DNA of 15,197 nucleotides, from NCBI GenBank assembly GCA_011800805.1, contig MPNW01001552.1:1-15197 (forward strand). Direction: 5' to 3'. The position numbers and the translations under genes are program-made. The notes beneath the pieces were generated by a model, which was given only the letters and a program-made list of their open reading frames with translations, ran no database searches and had not been told where the DNA came from. Source of the stretch: Hirudo medicinalis. Its lineage: Eukaryota; Annelida; Clitellata; Hirudinida; Hirudinidae. Positions 13,084 to 15,197 of the stretch are shown here, in pieces (the first letter of the stretch is position 1; the number at the start of each line of letters is the position of its first letter).

Positions 13084-15197
13084 GTTTTGGTGCACAATCT
13101 GAGGTCGTCGTCAATGTTGAAGACTTGCAGGAAAGTTCAGACTCACATCCTAAAATTCAAGATTCAGTTAAATGTGAATATTGCTCGGCTTCCTTTAAGA
13201 CTTCCAAAGGACTGAAGTTGCATCAGTACCAAAAACATCCCGTCGAATACCAAAAGGAAAGAGCCGGAAAAACTTATTCAAAATATTTGTGGTCAACAGA
13301 GGAATCCAACATGTTGGCAGAAATTGAACTGGAGTTGATTGAAAATGGTTGTAGGAATATCAATGTGGAGGCTCACATGAGATTTTAACATCGCACATTG
13401 GAGGCTATAAAGTGTCGTAGAAGACAAGAAGTTTACAGAGACATACTTCAGAATCGACGAGAAGAGGAAAAGTTGCTGACTTTACAAATGATGCTCTTGT
13501 TAATGTGGTTCCTCCCCCACAGGACACTGTCGTATGGACTCAGATTGCGGATGCAGAATGGAAGTTGAAATCATATGAAAAGAAACGAATAAACTTGTCT
13601 ATACACCAACATTTGCCAAACATTTCGGAGAAAAGTATCAGGAGAGTTAGAAATAAGCAGCAGTACCGCACGTTCTACAACGACTTCATATTGGAAAGGA
13701 CCACGGAATCTAGGAATCAGACCAAAGCATTGATCAATCCCATTCCGGACTTGCAGGGGACAGACGATGTTGAAAACGGCAGGTGTTTGAAACAATTTGT
13801 GATTGGCAACTACCAGCTATTAAATCTTTCAGCTGAAGAACTGTCTGAACCAATCAACACCATCAGAGACAAAGCAAAATCTGATAGACAGGGAGTACCT
13901 GATGTGGGTTGGGGGCCTGATGACTAGAAGCAAAGCGAGAAATGCTCAGCCCACCCGAGATCACAAAAAGAAAAAGCTGATCCGCCAGGAAACAACGAAC
14001 GTAGGGAATAGAGAAGAGATCAATAACCAAGGAAATAACAGGAAATTTCTTGTGGTCAGGACGAGACCAACCAAGAGGGAAGTAAGAATAAAAGAGAGAC
14101 AAAAGCAAAGAAAGAAACTTCAAACTCTGATGAAAAAGAACCCGACGAAGGGCGCACAGTCGGTTCTCGATGAAAATTACGGAGAAGAGCAGAAACCATT
14201 CCCTCACGAAAAGTTGGTCGTGTATTGGCGGCAGGTGTTTTCCAGCGACTCAATCAGGGATGACAGACCCGTGGCACCAGTAACGGGACCCTGTTATGAC
14301 TTGGAAGCTCCCATGACATGTGGTGAGGTCAAAATATCTTTGAAGGGTCTGAAGGATGCCGCTCCAGGGCAGGATGGAATGAAAAAGAATCATCTCGAAG
14401 GGATTGAATTTATCGATTGCGCTGTTCACATGACGTTATGGATGTTTGCTGGTCTTCCTCCATCTCCAATCAAGGAGGGAATCGTCAGTTGCATTCCGAA
14501 AGTCAAAGAGCCATTCGCCCCGAGTGAATTTAGGCCGATAACGGTCGGTCCCATTATGAGCCGACTTTTTCATCGGATCATCAATAGAAGATTGTTGCTA
14601 TTTTGGCCTTTGTTTGCACGACAGAAAGCATTCAAACATGGTGATGGTCTCCGGGATAACTTGTGGCTTGCCAAGGCAATCATTGACAAGAAGAGAATGG
14701 AAAAGAAAAAGTTGAATTTCACCTTTGTCGATGCGACAAAGGCTTTTGACTCAGTGAGTCATCACTCAATCATCAGAGCTGCCCGTCGCCTCGGCACTCC
14801 GCCAATGCTGACGAATTACATCACGAATTTGTACAGCAACTGCTGAGTCTACATGAAAATGGAGAAGGATCTGGGTGAGGCAATTTCAGTTGGAAGAGGA
14901 GTCAGGCAGGGAGACCCAATGTCTCCTATGTCGTTGTCGAAATGTGCATGGACAAAATCGACAAGTCAATCGGCGTCACCGCAGGCTCCGAGTCACAGGA
15001 GAAATGTAACTACATAGCCTTCGCGGATGATCTCCTACTGTTGTCGTCAACTGACATCAAAATGAAAACTTTGCTGAATCAATGGAGGCTGAGATGGATA
15101 ATGTTGGTCTCGTTATGAATCCCGAAAAGTGCGCCTCCATGAGAACTGAGGTTGCCAGAAAGCGGATGCAGTGGATAGTGAATCCCATGCCTTACCT
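13084..15197 (+). mobile_element. R2/HERO-like non-LTR retrotransposon, 5' part, decayed, cut by window end
   Basis: In order: a C2H2 zinc finger (CEYCSASFKTSKGLKLHQY then QKH, from about 13173), a Myb-like region (WSTEESNMLAEIELELIENG, then TLEAIKCRRR), a second Myb-like region (WKLKSYEKKRINLSIHQHLP then RVRNKQQY, 13559-13675), a basic linker, and a reverse transcriptase. The RT shows AAPGQDGM, FRPITVGPIMSRLFHRIINR, VDATKAFDSVSHHSII, GRGVRQGDPMSPM and the catalytic FADD (15020-15031), then GLVMNPEKCASM. This N-terminal zinc finger plus Myb layout belongs to RLE-type elements. The coding sequence is broken by a TAA at 13386-13388, a frame change at about 13460-13505, another near 13900, a TGA at 14844-14846, and two more frame changes near 14940 and 15083. 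It is therefore a pseudogene, and the endonuclease end lies outside the window. Confidence 0.85.

Overview
The window looks like AT-rich nuclear DNA of an invertebrate animal. It holds short split exons with GT/AG sites, extracellular animal domains (kringle, F5/8 type C), several clades of decayed non-LTR retrotransposon and a tRNA-derived SINE family. There are no bacterial-style operons, RNA operons or CRISPR arrays. I cannot name the species. GC-richer islands in the AT-rich background coincide with the retroelement insertions.

Minus strand, 40-4175: the 3' part of a multi-exon gene for a secreted or cell-surface protein. In transcription order the exons are kringle N-half (4054-4175), kringle C-half (2456-2597), F5/8C start (2245-2382), F5/8C middle (462-721), F5/8C end (259-378) and the start of a probable right-handed beta-helix domain (40-178). 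All splice phases agree. The gene runs off the window at coordinate 1, and its 5' end is not seen. Its introns hold an L2/CR1-like LINE 3' fragment (833-2123), SINE copy 1 and an LTR-like promoter segment. A second, diverged copy of the kringle N-half exon lies at 12846-12967 and has lost its splice donor.

Middle, 4180-10400: mostly AT-rich non-coding DNA. It holds SINE copy 2 (plus), a CR1-like reverse transcriptase relic (minus, about 6115-6395), a GAT/GAC repeat, SINE copy 3 (minus), a dispersed repeat pair (7620-7785 and 10221-10404), and the 3' end of a restriction-like-endonuclease (RLE) non-LTR element (9332-10215, minus).

Plus strand, 10536-12120: the 3' part of an unrecognised multi-exon gene whose six exons join in frame to a stop codon followed by AATAAA. 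It lies between the two kringle N-half copies, on the opposite strand. From about 13084 to the window end lies the 5' part of an R2/HERO-like element (zinc finger, Myb-like region, reverse transcriptase), broken by stops and frameshifts.

The best-supported unusual observations are the SINE/LINE pair sharing a 3' hairpin tail, the kringle/F5/8C/beta-helix domain order, and the kringle exon duplication with donor loss. I found no convincing new multi-gene system.
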